Assembly: GCF_003337235.1 (NCBI RefSeq)
Contig: NZ_QPJC01000004.1
Coordinates: 62,001 to 126,000, forward strand
Reading direction: 5' to 3'
Origin: Halopolyspora algeriensis
GTDB lineage: Bacteria; Actinomycetota; Actinomycetes; Mycobacteriales; Pseudonocardiaceae
DNA: 64,000 bases
The notes beneath the pieces were generated by a model. The model saw only the letters and a list, made by a program, of their open reading frames with translations. It ran no database searches and was not told the DNA's origin. How positions within the stretch are numbered: the first letter of the stretch is position 1; each line of letters opens with the position of its first letter. A program made the position numbers and the translations under genes. This document shows, one piece after another, positions 53,999-61,951 of this stretch.

Positions 53999-54657
53999 CC
54001 GACTCCGTACGGTGACCGGTAGTCGAGGAGTTCACCGCGCACGGGCCGGTCGCGCGCGGCCCCGGCGAGTACCTGCCACGCCGCGCGGCCGGAGACCAAC
54101 AGCCGCTCGGACATCGCCGGGTCCAGCGCGACCAGCGCCTCCACATCGCCGTCCCCGAGCGCCCGTGCGAGGTGATCGTCATACGGCACCGCATCGGGAT
54201 CGTGGAAACCGGGCGCCTGCGTGTCCCGGCATGCCGAGCCGTCTCCCATGACCATCAGGGCCACCCGCTGCGAGCGCTGCGCAACACACCGCCCCAGCTC
54301 GAGACATTTCTCCGGTGACGCGTCCGAGGCCACCGACTCGAAGGCGGGAACGGGGCCACCGCGATGGTTCTCGAGCAGCCAGCGCGCGATCGTCAGCGAC
54401 AGCGGCAGGACGGCCTCGCCCGTTCCGACCTCGAGATCCACCCCGTGAGGAGCCAGTGTTCCCGCCACGGGCCAGGAGTACGAGACCGTGTGTTGCGCAC
54501 CACCGACGACCACCAGCAGATCCGGTCGGGACCGAAGCAGCCGTGCCAGACCCTCCGCGCAGGCGGCACGCAACCCCTCGAGTTCGAAGGCCCGCTGTCC
54601 CGCCACCTGCGGCACCAGGGCCGGGGGATGTGGGAACACTCCTGCCGCTACGAGCAT
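53953..54657 (-). CDS. Class III extradiol dioxygenase-like (LigB-fold) protein
   Basis: 234 aa. The fold is recognised by GVFPHPPALVPQVAG at the N-terminus, LLVVVGGAQHTVSYS, LMVMGDGSACRDTQAPGFH and FDP-like DPDAVPYDDHLARAL. Actinobacterial members are conserved and usually annotated as LigB/MEMO-like, without proven dioxygenase activity. Overlaps the convergent FUSC gene by 46 bases. Single gene; the 173-base gap upstream carries a long hairpin that belongs to the next gene. Confidence 0.78.
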   Translation of the reverse strand: MLVAAGVFPHPPALVPQVAGQRAFELEGLRAACAEGLARLLRSRPDLLVVVGGAQHTVSYSWPVAGTLAPHGVDLEVGTGEAVLPLSLTIARWLLENHRGGPVPAFESVASDASPEKCLELGRCVAQRSQRVALMVMGDGSACRDTQAPGFHDPDAVPYDDHLARALGDGDVEALVALDPAMSERLLVSGRAAWQVLAGAARDRPVRGELLDYRSPYGVGYFVASWQLEPDRED

Positions 54658-54728
54658 GCCTACTTCATATCAGTCGGGTGTGCCGTGTCCGCGGGAGTAT
54701 CGTCCGGCAGGCAACGTTGCGGACAGCA

Positions 54729-54764
54729 ACGTGCGAGGGACCGGGAGAACGGTCCCTCGCACGT
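54729..54764 (-). terminator. Strong 14-bp hairpin downstream of MetE-like copy 2
   Basis: ACGTGCGAGGGACC (54729-54742) and its exact complement (54751-54764) form a perfect 14-bp stem with an 8-base loop, about 67 bases past the MetE-like stop. No T-tract follows on the minus strand. It lies between two minus-strand genes and would isolate the MetE-like transcript. Confidence 0.7.
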
Positions 54765-54830
54765 CGATGTCACCTCTCGACCGGGGAAGGGCGTTCAGGT
54801 CCGTTCGACGACACCCTCCCCCGCGCCGGG

Positions 54831-55949
54831 TCAGCCCCAGACTTCCCGGGCGGTCTCGGCGATGAGACGGAGTTTGGCGACTTCCTGCTCATAATCCAGC
54901 GCGTTGCCTTCCTCCGTGGAGGAGAATCCGCACTGCGGCGACAGGCACAGCTGGTCGAGGTCGATGTAGCGGGAAGCCTCCTCGATCCGGCGCTTGAGGT
55001 TGTCCTTGGACTCCAGTTCCCCGCGCTTGGTGGTGACGAGCCCGAGTACCACGGCTTTGTCCTTGGGGACGAACCGCAACGGCGCGAAACCGCCCGAGCG
55101 CTCGTCGTCGTACTCCAGGAAGAAGCCGTCCACGTCCAGCTCGCTGAACAGCGCCTCGGCGACGAACTCGTAGCCGCCCTCGGCCACCCAGGATGAACGG
55201 AAGTTGCCACGGCACATGTGCGTGGTCACGGCCATTCCCTCCGGGCGCCCTGCCAGCGCGGCGTTGATCTGCTTGATGTTGCGCAGATGCTGGCGCTCGG
55301 CGTCCTCGCCCTGGGCCGCGAGCTTCTCGCGCTGCTTCGGGTCGTTGAGGTAGGCAAGGCTGGTGTCGTCGAGCTGCAGGTAGCGGCAGCCGAGTTCACC
55401 CATCGCCTGGATCTGGCGAGCATAGGCGGCCGAGAGGTCGTTCCAGAACTCCTCGATGTCCGGGTAGACCTCCTCGCTGATCGCGGCTCGCCCACCGCGG
55501 TAGTGGACCATGCTCGGCGACGGGATGGTCAGCTTCGGCGTCGCGGTGCTGACCTGTCCGGCGAGGTACTTGAAGTGATCGGCGAAGATCGGCTGCGGCA
55601 GGTCGATCGTGTCGACAACCCGGGTCGCCGACGGGGTGAACTCGATGTCGCCGGAGTCGTTGTGGAACTCCACGGTGAGGTTCGAGTCGACCTTGGTGAC
55701 CCCGCCGAGTTGGTAGATGAAGTCCATGTGCCAGGAGGTGCGACGGAACTCGCCGTCGGTGGCGGTGGACAGACCCACCTCCTCCTGCATGGCCACCACT
55801 TCGGTGATCGCCTTGTCCTCCACCTGCTTGAGCTCGTCGGCGGAGATACGGCCGCCTGCGAACTCCTCACGTGCCCGCATCAAATAGTCGGGACGCAGCA
55901 GACTGCCGACATGATCTGCTCGATACGGGGGAAAGTTACGTCGTGCCAT
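54831..55949 (-). CDS. MetE-like (YxjG/YxjH-type) zinc methyltransferase, copy 2
   Basis: 372 aa, identical in length and very similar along its whole length to the protein at 15517-16635. YRADHVGSLLRPDYLM opens the barrel; zinc ligands are in TTHMCRG and LSPQCGFSS; IPSPSMVHYRGGRAAI and LQLDDTSLAYLNDP are shared blocks. No clear SD precedes either candidate start (ATG 55949 or 55961), so translation may be leaderless or weak. The gene is divergent from an IclR regulator and has no transporter here, unlike copy 1. Transfers a methyl group to a thiol; donor unknown. Confidence 0.85.
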   Translation of the reverse strand: MARRNFPPYRADHVGSLLRPDYLMRAREEFAGGRISADELKQVEDKAITEVVAMQEEVGLSTATDGEFRRTSWHMDFIYQLGGVTKVDSNLTVEFHNDSGDIEFTPSATRVVDTIDLPQPIFADHFKYLAGQVSTATPKLTIPSPSMVHYRGGRAAISEEVYPDIEEFWNDLSAAYARQIQAMGELGCRYLQLDDTSLAYLNDPKQREKLAAQGEDAERQHLRNIKQINAALAGRPEGMAVTTHMCRGNFRSSWVAEGGYEFVAEALFSELDVDGFFLEYDDERSGGFAPLRFVPKDKAVVLGLVTTKRGELESKDNLKRRIEEASRYIDLDQLCLSPQCGFSSTEEGNALDYEQEVAKLRLIAETAREVWG

Positions 55950-56034
55950 ACGAAGCGACATTAAATCATGGATCACGAAAAAGGAAGGTCGGTGACGAAT
56001 AGCACACCGCAACGAGAAACTCGACACAATTGTT

Positions 56035-56051
56035 TTTCCGCCCAACGGAAA
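56035..56051. promoter_or_regulatory. IclR-operator-like palindrome, module 2
   Basis: TTTCCGCCCAACGGAAA has perfect 6-base arms and a 5-base spacer in the divergent gap between MetE-like copy 2 and its IclR gene. A TTTTCAA half-site like that of module 1 follows 6 bases later. Likely target of the adjacent regulator. Confidence 0.55.
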
Positions 56052-56130
56052 TCGGGTTTTCAATATGTGTCGGCATCCGTCATTCTGCGCGCCGACGGAG
56101 ATGTGCGGACAGCGACATCGGGAGATGGTG

Positions 56131-56919
56131 ATGACCGATCGGTGGCAGCCACCACAGCCCGGTGGCAGTGCCGCCCCCAGGACGGCCACCGGCAAGGTGC
56201 TGGACGTGTTCCGGGCTTTCACCCAGGAGCGGCCCGAGCTCACCCTCACCGAGATCGCACACCGGTCCGGGCTGGCCATGACCACCACGCACCGCCTCGT
56301 CGGCGAGCTGGCGGAGTCGGGATTCCTGGAGCGCAGTCACGACCGGCGGTACCGGATCGGGCTGCAACTCTGGGAGATCGCGGCGCTGGCCCCACGGGGC
56401 CTGGCGCTGCGGGAACTGGCCCTGCCGTTCCTGGAGGACCTCTACGAGGTGACCCACGAGAACGTGCAGCTCGCCGTCCGTGAAACCACCGAAGTCGTCT
56501 TCGTCGAACGCATCGCCGGACGCCGGGCCGTCCCCGTCCGCACGCGTGTCGGCGGGCGGTTTCCGATGTCTGCCACCGGAGTCGGTCTCGTTCTGCTGGC
56601 TCACGCCCCGATGGAGGTCCAGGAACAGGTCCTGAGCACACCGCTGCCGCGCTTCACCACCGAGACCGTCACCGATCCGACCGAGTTGCGCAGCATGCTT
56701 GCCGCCGTGCGCAGGAACGGGTTCGCGATCAGCGACGGGCAGGTCACCGAGGACGCGGTGTCGGTGGCCGCACCCGTTTTCGGGCCGGACGGAGACATCG
56801 CCGCGAGCGTGTCCCTCGTCGTGCAGGGCGCCGGGACGCGACCGGCATCGTTGATCCCCACGGTTCGGGCCGCGGCACGCGGAATCTCCCGCGGGATGCG
56901 CACTCCCGGCACCTGGTGA
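56131..56919 (+). CDS. IclR-family regulator, module 2
   Basis: 262 aa from the ATG with GGGAG upstream; another ATG lies two codons earlier. HTH: TATGKVLDVFRAF, LTEIAHRSGLAMTTTHRLVG, LAESGFLERSHDRRYRIGLQ. Effector domain: FVERIAGRRAVPVRTRVGGR and SATGVGLVLLAHAPME. Closely related to the regulator at 18345, including the ALAPRGLALRELALPFLEDL block. Divergent from the second MetE-like gene and presumably its regulator. Confidence 0.88.
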   Translation: MTDRWQPPQPGGSAAPRTATGKVLDVFRAFTQERPELTLTEIAHRSGLAMTTTHRLVGELAESGFLERSHDRRYRIGLQLWEIAALAPRGLALRELALPFLEDLYEVTHENVQLAVRETTEVVFVERIAGRRAVPVRTRVGGRFPMSATGVGLVLLAHAPMEVQEQVLSTPLPRFTTETVTDPTELRSMLAAVRRNGFAISDGQVTEDAVSVAAPVFGPDGDIAASVSLVVQGAGTRPASLIPTVRAAARGISRGMRTPGTW

Positions 56920-57171
56920 GGCACCCGCGGGCAGGCACCGGCGCCGGAGGTCCGGCACGATCCTGTGCCGCTGCACCACGGTCTCGATCGTGCGCCCTCC
57001 CCGCAAGTGCCGCCGGATCCGGCTGCCACCGACCACTGTCCGTGGCCTGCACCGAACCGAAATCGCACCACATACCCGAAATTTATTTTTCCCCGCCGAG
57101 GGATTGGCGTCGGCGCAAGCAGGGTATTTGAGCGAGTACCGAAGCTTCCCACCAAGCACAGGAGGATGCCG

Positions 57172-57429
57172 ATGTTGCGCAAGCTACACGAGTCGGGAGT
57201 GACCTCGGAAATGATGTTCACGGCCGGGGCCATTTCGATCGGGGCCAGCTTTCTGTCGTGGTTGGTCTCGGAAAGGAAAGAAAAGGCCAACCTGGATCGC
57301 GCCGACCGGTGGGGGATCTTCGTCGGGGAATGGGCCCCCACCTTTTTCGCTCTGGGCACCGCCCTGCGCCTGGAAGAGGAAAGCAGCCAGCGGGGCATGG
57401 CCAAGCTGAGGAACAAGATGAACACGTGA
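57172..57429 (+). CDS. Small conserved-looking protein with one or two membrane helices
   Basis: 85 aa from the ATG six bases after AGGAGG. Residues ~12-32 (MMFTAGAISIGASFLSWLVS) and ~50-66 (WGIFVGEWAPTFFALGT) are hydrophobic, separated by a charged loop SERKEKANLDRADR, and the tail is charged. The strong ribosome-binding site and codon pattern support a real gene. I do not know the family. Upstream A/T-rich DNA (57070-57095) may hold its promoter. Confidence 0.65.
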   Translation: MLRKLHESGVTSEMMFTAGAISIGASFLSWLVSERKEKANLDRADRWGIFVGEWAPTFFALGTALRLEEESSQRGMAKLRNKMNT

Positions 57430-57452
57430 CACCGCGGGTCACCATGCCGTGC

Positions 57453-57485
57453 TCGGCCACCGACCGATGAGCGGTGGGTGGCCGA
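57453..57485. terminator. Bidirectional hairpin between small membrane protein and gpgS
   Basis: TCGGCCACC (57453-57461) and GGTGGCCGA (57477-57485) form a perfect 9-bp stem with a 15-base loop in the gap between two convergent genes. Confidence 0.6.
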
Positions 57486-57525
57486 AACGGCGATCACCGG
57501 GCACGGGCGAGGCCCCTGCCGTCCG

Positions 57526-58506
57526 TCACCGTCCGGATCCTTCGCGGACGCTGCGCAAGGGTGGGCGTTGCTGGACCAGCACCTCCTGCTCGTGCGGTAT
57601 CCATTCCTGCCCGACCTGCACGAACTGGGTGTACGGCAGCATCGCAGCGGCGTCACCGTGCTCGCCGGCCCCGGAACGCGGGTCGTCCGAGCGGGACAGT
57701 GCCGTGGCCAGGATCTGGCGAGCCATCACGCCGAGCTGCAGCAGCCCGCGATTGCGGTGCTTGCGCACGCCGAGGTTCACCTGTGCCAGACCGTCCAGCC
57801 CGTGCCGGTCGTAGGCATCGATCAGCAGACCGGTCTCCACCCCGTATCCGGGAGCGAAGGGCACCGCCTCCAGAAACTCCCGGCGTGCTGCGTATTCCCC
57901 ACCCAGGGGCTGTACGACCCCGGTCAGCGCGGGACGCACGGAAGCCAGCACGGGGCGTGCGAGGAGTTCGGTAACACGCCCGCCGCCCTCGGCTTCCTGG
58001 ATACCCTCCTGGGGCAGGCGCAGCGGCCTGCGGTAGAAACCCTTCACGAGCACCGGGTCGGCGGAGGTGAGCAGGGGACCGAGCAAGGTGGGTACGAAAC
58101 GCGCGTCGAAGTCGACCAGATCGGAGTCGATGAACACGACAAGGTCACCGGACACCGCCGCCAACGAACGCCACAGCACCTCGCCCTTGCCCGGCCGCGG
58201 CTCGAAATCGGTGAGAACCTCGTCCCGACCCACCACACGTGCCCCGGCCGCTCGCGCGACCGCACACGTGCGATCCACCGATCCCGAGTCGAGCACCACG
58301 ACCTCATCCACCAGCGGCCGGTCGCGGGCCGACCCGGTCAACGGCATGATCGCCGCCACGATCTCACCGACCGTGTCCTCCTCGTCGAGCGCGGGCAGAA
58401 CGACGCTGACCGTCCTGCCCCGTTTCGCCCGGACCAGTTCTTCGACGGACCACCGTGGCTCCTGCCACGTACGGGCGGCGAACCACCGCTGTGTCTCGGG
58501 TGTCAC
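57526..58506 (-). CDS. gpgS: Glucosyl-3-phosphoglycerate synthase
   Basis: 326 aa GT-A glycosyltransferase of family GT81. Motifs: VSVVLPALDEEDTVGEIVAA, EVVVLDSGSVDRT, FIDSDLVDF (metal-binding DXD-type), KGFYRRPL and GGEYAARREFLEAVPF. It links glucose from a nucleotide sugar to 3-phosphoglycerate, the first step to glucosylglycerate and, in mycobacteria, methylglucose lipopolysaccharide. It follows folP2 directly, as in Mycobacterium (Rv1207-Rv1208 order). Confidence 0.92.
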   Translation of the reverse strand: MTPETQRWFAARTWQEPRWSVEELVRAKRGRTVSVVLPALDEEDTVGEIVAAIMPLTGSARDRPLVDEVVVLDSGSVDRTCAVARAAGARVVGRDEVLTDFEPRPGKGEVLWRSLAAVSGDLVVFIDSDLVDFDARFVPTLLGPLLTSADPVLVKGFYRRPLRLPQEGIQEAEGGGRVTELLARPVLASVRPALTGVVQPLGGEYAARREFLEAVPFAPGYGVETGLLIDAYDRHGLDGLAQVNLGVRKHRNRGLLQLGVMARQILATALSRSDDPRSGAGEHGDAAAMLPYTQFVQVGQEWIPHEQEVLVQQRPPLRSVREGSGR

Positions 58507-58596
58507 TCCACTCCCCTCAACGTCGACGGAAATCTCGAGGCCCCGGCTCCACGCTCACCGGCATCGTGGGCAGGTGGCGGCCGCGGCGAATCGCCG

Positions 58597-59466
58597 TCAC
58601 GTCAAGCCCCGCAGTGTCGAGGCGGGGTCCCGTGCCCCGTCGATACTGGCCACCATCTCCAGGACCTGACGGGTCTGGCGCACCTCGTGGGCCCGGAACA
58701 CCGCAGCGCCCGCATGCGCCGCCAACGCGGTCGCCGCGAGCGTCCCGGTCACCCTGTCCTCGAGCCCGGACCCCAGTGTCTCCCCCACGAAATCCTTGTT
58801 CGACAGCGCCATCAGAACCGGCCATCCCGTGTCCACCAACGCGTCGGTGTGGCGCAGCAGCGCCAAACTCTGCCAGGTGTTCTTACCGAAGTCGTGCGTG
58901 GGATCGATCAGAATCCCCTCGCGCGGTACGCCGATCATCGCCGCGCGTTCCGCCTGCCGGGTGGTCTCCTCCAGCACAGCTCGGACGACATCGTCGTAGC
59001 GCACCCGAAACGGCCTGGTGCGCGGTACCGCGCCACCGGTGTGCGAGCACACGTAGCCGGTGCCGAACTCGGCCGCCACCTCCACCAGCTTCGGATCCGC
59101 ACCGGCCCAGGTGTCGTTGAGCAGATCCGCTCCTTGCGCGCACACGGCACGCCCCACTTCGTGCCGCCACGTGTCCACGCTGATCACCAACTCGGGAAAC
59201 CTCGCCCGCACCTCGGCGACGAACGGTGCGGTGCGCTCGATCTCCTCGTCCACGTCCACGGTACTACCGGGCCCGGCCTTCACACCGCCGATATCGACAA
59301 TATCGGCACCCTCCTCGACCGCCTGCTCCACCGCCGACATCGCGGTCTCGAAGGCGAAGGTCCGCCCCTTGTCGTAGAACGAGTCCGGTGTTCTGTTGAC
59401 GATCGCCATGACCAGCGGCCGTTCCCGAGCGAGCTCTCGCCCCCGAAAACGCACGGTCCTGCGCAT
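58597..59466 (-). CDS. folP2: Dihydropteroate synthase-like protein (FolP2 type)
   Basis: 289 aa from the ATG with GGTGAG upstream. DHPS-fold motifs: VMAIVNRTPDSFYD, GADIVDIGGVKAGPGS, ISVDTWRHEVG, LLNDTWAGADP and ILIDPTHDFGKNT. The usual DPGxGFGK is changed to DPTHDFGKN and the sugar GGESTRPG to GGVKAGPGS, as in actinobacterial FolP2. Such paralogues, for example in M. leprae, are reported not to replace FolP1, so true folate activity is doubtful. Upstream of gpgS in one transcription unit. Confidence 0.87.
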   Translation of the reverse strand: MRRTVRFRGRELARERPLVMAIVNRTPDSFYDKGRTFAFETAMSAVEQAVEEGADIVDIGGVKAGPGSTVDVDEEIERTAPFVAEVRARFPELVISVDTWRHEVGRAVCAQGADLLNDTWAGADPKLVEVAAEFGTGYVCSHTGGAVPRTRPFRVRYDDVVRAVLEETTRQAERAAMIGVPREGILIDPTHDFGKNTWQSLALLRHTDALVDTGWPVLMALSNKDFVGETLGSGLEDRVTGTLAATALAAHAGAAVFRAHEVRQTRQVLEMVASIDGARDPASTLRGLT

Positions 59467-59678
59467 ACTCACCAACCCGCTTTGCTCACCATCACTACCT
59501 CACCCAACGTCCCACATGCGCCTGACAGCGCCCACACGCGAGGCGAACCACGCACCGCTTGTACACGTCGACGACGTGGTCCGCCGGCCGGGAGCTCCGG
59601 TCGCCTGTCCAGGGCCGGGCGGCAGCGCAGCGACGCGTCGAGTTCGGTCTCCCCGGCATCGACCCGGACTTCCGGAGG

Positions 59679-60629
59679 TCAGCGCGGGGGTGACCGGGCC
59701 AGCAGTGGGGAGTGCGCCAACAGCGCCACCCCCAGGCCGAGGACGGGCATCCCCACGATGACGAGCAGGAGGGTGCCGCCGCCGAGAAGGAGCGACTCGC
59801 CGAAACCGACGACCCCCAGGACGTAGGAGACGAGCGGGTCGGTGATGACGATGGCGGTGATCGAGGGGGCCAGCGGCCCGCTGGCGTAGGCGGCTTGCTG
59901 CAGGGAGAAGCTGGTCAGGGACACCGCGGCCAGCGTGTATCCGGTCCAGCTGGTGAGCAGGCCGGTGAGTCCTGCACTGGTGAACGTGGCGGCGGTGAGT
60001 TTGGTGATCGCCGCGCCGACGGCGAACAGCACGCCCGCGGCCATCGACAGCAGCGCCGCCCGCGACACCGGTGACCTGTCACGGCTCGAGGCCACCAGCG
60101 CGAGGGCCGCCAGGACGGCGACGCCCATCGCCACCAGCAGTGGGACACGGCGGATGGTTTCGGCGGCAGGCAGGGATCGGGTGGACAGCACCATCGCCAG
60201 GCCGACACAGATCATCCCCGCCCCGACCCAGCCACCGCTTCCCGGCCGACGTCCGGTGCCGAGCGCGGCCAACGGCAGGCTGAACAGCAGCGTGGTGACC
60301 ATCAACGGTTGCACCGCCGAGATCGATCCCACGTGCAAAGCCGTGGCCTGCACGAAGAACGCCCCCGCATCGAGCATCCAGCTCGCCAGCCACAGCGGGC
60401 TGGTCAGCAGTGCCGCCGCGAATCCGGCACCGTACCCCAGCCGTCTGCGCATCCGGCAGCGGCGAAACCGCGCGCCGGGCTGCAACGGCGGTACGGCCGC
60501 GGGCAGGCCGACCCCGCGCCGCCGGCTGGACCGGGCGGCGCCGGCCAGCCGGGAGGCCGCGTGCTGCTCGCCCGCGGCGCTCAGCGCCGACAGCGCCGCC
60601 GCGAGCAGAGCCAGCAGGATGACCCACAT
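59679..60629 (-). CDS. DMT-superfamily (EamA-like) transporter
   Basis: 316 aa with about ten hydrophobic helices. Typical drug/metabolite-transporter features are LHVGSISAVQPLMVTTLLFS and the second-repeat LAPSITAIVITDPLVSYVLG, followed by a short hydrophobic C-terminus. A basic insert (RRCRMRRR) lies after helix 1. Substrate unknown. It is upstream of folP2 on the same strand, across a 212-base gap with no visible structure. Confidence 0.85.
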   Translation of the reverse strand: MWVILLALLAAALSALSAAGEQHAASRLAGAARSSRRRGVGLPAAVPPLQPGARFRRCRMRRRLGYGAGFAAALLTSPLWLASWMLDAGAFFVQATALHVGSISAVQPLMVTTLLFSLPLAALGTGRRPGSGGWVGAGMICVGLAMVLSTRSLPAAETIRRVPLLVAMGVAVLAALALVASSRDRSPVSRAALLSMAAGVLFAVGAAITKLTAATFTSAGLTGLLTSWTGYTLAAVSLTSFSLQQAAYASGPLAPSITAIVITDPLVSYVLGVVGFGESLLLGGGTLLLVIVGMPVLGLGVALLAHSPLLARSPPR

Positions 60630-60778
60630 CGCCGCCCCCTAGCACGACGAGGACCCGGCCATATCCCCTCAACCCGATGGTGCTGCCGATACATTCCTCC
60701 CGAAGCACTACCGCCAACACCATCGCCGATCCGCACGCCCGGAGAAGCGCCCGCTCGCGAGGAGGAGACACACACCCG

Positions 60779-61951
60779 TCACCGGTCCTGCGAGCCCGCC
60801 AAGGGCAGCGGGGGCGGATGCGGGACGGGCTCTCCCGGCACGCCCGGTGACGGCGCGTTGCGAGCCCCCCGGACATTGATCGGGCTGTCCGAGGGTTCGG
60901 CGCAGTGCAGATCGTAGTTGGTCGGCGCGGGGGTCGTCACGCTGCCCGGCCGCCGTTTGGTCCCCTCGTAACCCTCGGTGCACGAGATGGGGTTGAAGAA
61001 GTTCAGGGTCGCCGCCAAATGCCCGCTGTCGTTGCCCGGCTGCGACGCCGAGGGGGAGAAAGCGGCGATCACCGGCAGGGCGACCAGCATCTGTTCCATC
61101 GCCGGGAGACGTTTGTCCGTGATCCGTGTGGTGGTCAGCAGGTTGGCCACCAGCGCTCCGAGGTCGTTGCCGCTGGTGTGCAGGAACCGGTCGATCTGCT
61201 TGCCGGCCGCGGGGGCTGCTTCGATCAACGTACGCAGATCCGGATCCGACTTCTCGAGTTGTGCGGCGATCTGCCGGGCACCCTTGCTGAAGGAGAGGAT
61301 GCGCCGGGACTGGTCCTGTTGCGTACGCAGCACCACGTTGCTGTTGCCGATCAACCCCGTGGTCTGTGGTAGGTGGTCGTGGGCCGTCGCGATGAACGAG
61401 TCGGCGCTGTCCAGAATCCGTTGCAGGTCAGGACCGGTTCCCCGGAAGGCCGCACCCGCCTCGTCGACCGCGGTGCGCAGCGAGTCGGTGGGAATGCTGC
61501 TGACCAGCCGGTCGAGGTGGACCAGCAGCGACTCCGGTGCCGGAGGCAACGTCGTGCGACGCTCCGGTATCACGGACCCCTCGGTGAGGTAGGGACCCCG
61601 ATTGTCGTCCGGCCGCAGATCCACGTACTGCTCCCCGATCGCCGACCGGTTGGCCACGGCGGCTCGCGTATCGGCGGGGATCTTCGGGGCCGAGGACTCG
61701 ATGTGCAGCTCGGTGGCGATACCGGAATTCGTGAGGCGCATCCCGACCACCCGGCCGACCGCGACCCCACGGTAGGTGACCTCGGCGTTGGTGAACACAC
61801 CACCCGAGTCCGCCATCCGCACCGTCACCGTGTACCCGTCTCCACCGAAAAGCCGGTCGAGGCCCGCATACTGCGCACCGGTGTATCCGATCCCGACCAC
61901 CGCGATCACGAGGAACAGGGCGAGACGCACTCGCGTTGCCCGTGCGATCAT
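60779..61951 (-). CDS. MCE-family protein, MceF position
   Basis: 390 aa. N-terminal membrane anchor (RLALFLVIAVVGIGYTGAQY), MCE domain (YTVTVRMADSGGVFTNAEVT, YRGVAVGRVVGMRL, SAIGEQYVDLRPD), a helical middle and a Pro-rich tail. It overlaps the previous mce gene by four bases (ATGA). As the last of the series it matches mceF. MCE proteins form a periplasmic/cell-wall lipid importer with YrbE permeases and an MceG ATPase; cargo may be fatty acids or sterols. The permease genes would lie right of the window. Confidence 0.9.
   Translation of the reverse strand: MIARATRVRLALFLVIAVVGIGYTGAQYAGLDRLFGGDGYTVTVRMADSGGVFTNAEVTYRGVAVGRVVGMRLTNSGIATELHIESSAPKIPADTRAAVANRSAIGEQYVDLRPDDNRGPYLTEGSVIPERRTTLPPAPESLLVHLDRLVSSIPTDSLRTAVDEAGAAFRGTGPDLQRILDSADSFIATAHDHLPQTTGLIGNSNVVLRTQQDQSRRILSFSKGARQIAAQLEKSDPDLRTLIEAAPAAGKQIDRFLHTSGNDLGALVANLLTTTRITDKRLPAMEQMLVALPVIAAFSPSASQPGNDSGHLAATLNFFNPISCTEGYEGTKRRPGSVTTPAPTNYDLHCAEPSDSPINVRGARNAPSPGVPGEPVPHPPPLPLAGSQDR

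Noticed and set aside
57478-59826. 782-codon open frame on the plus strand
   Set aside because: Antisense of gpgS and folP2; composition of a GC shadow.
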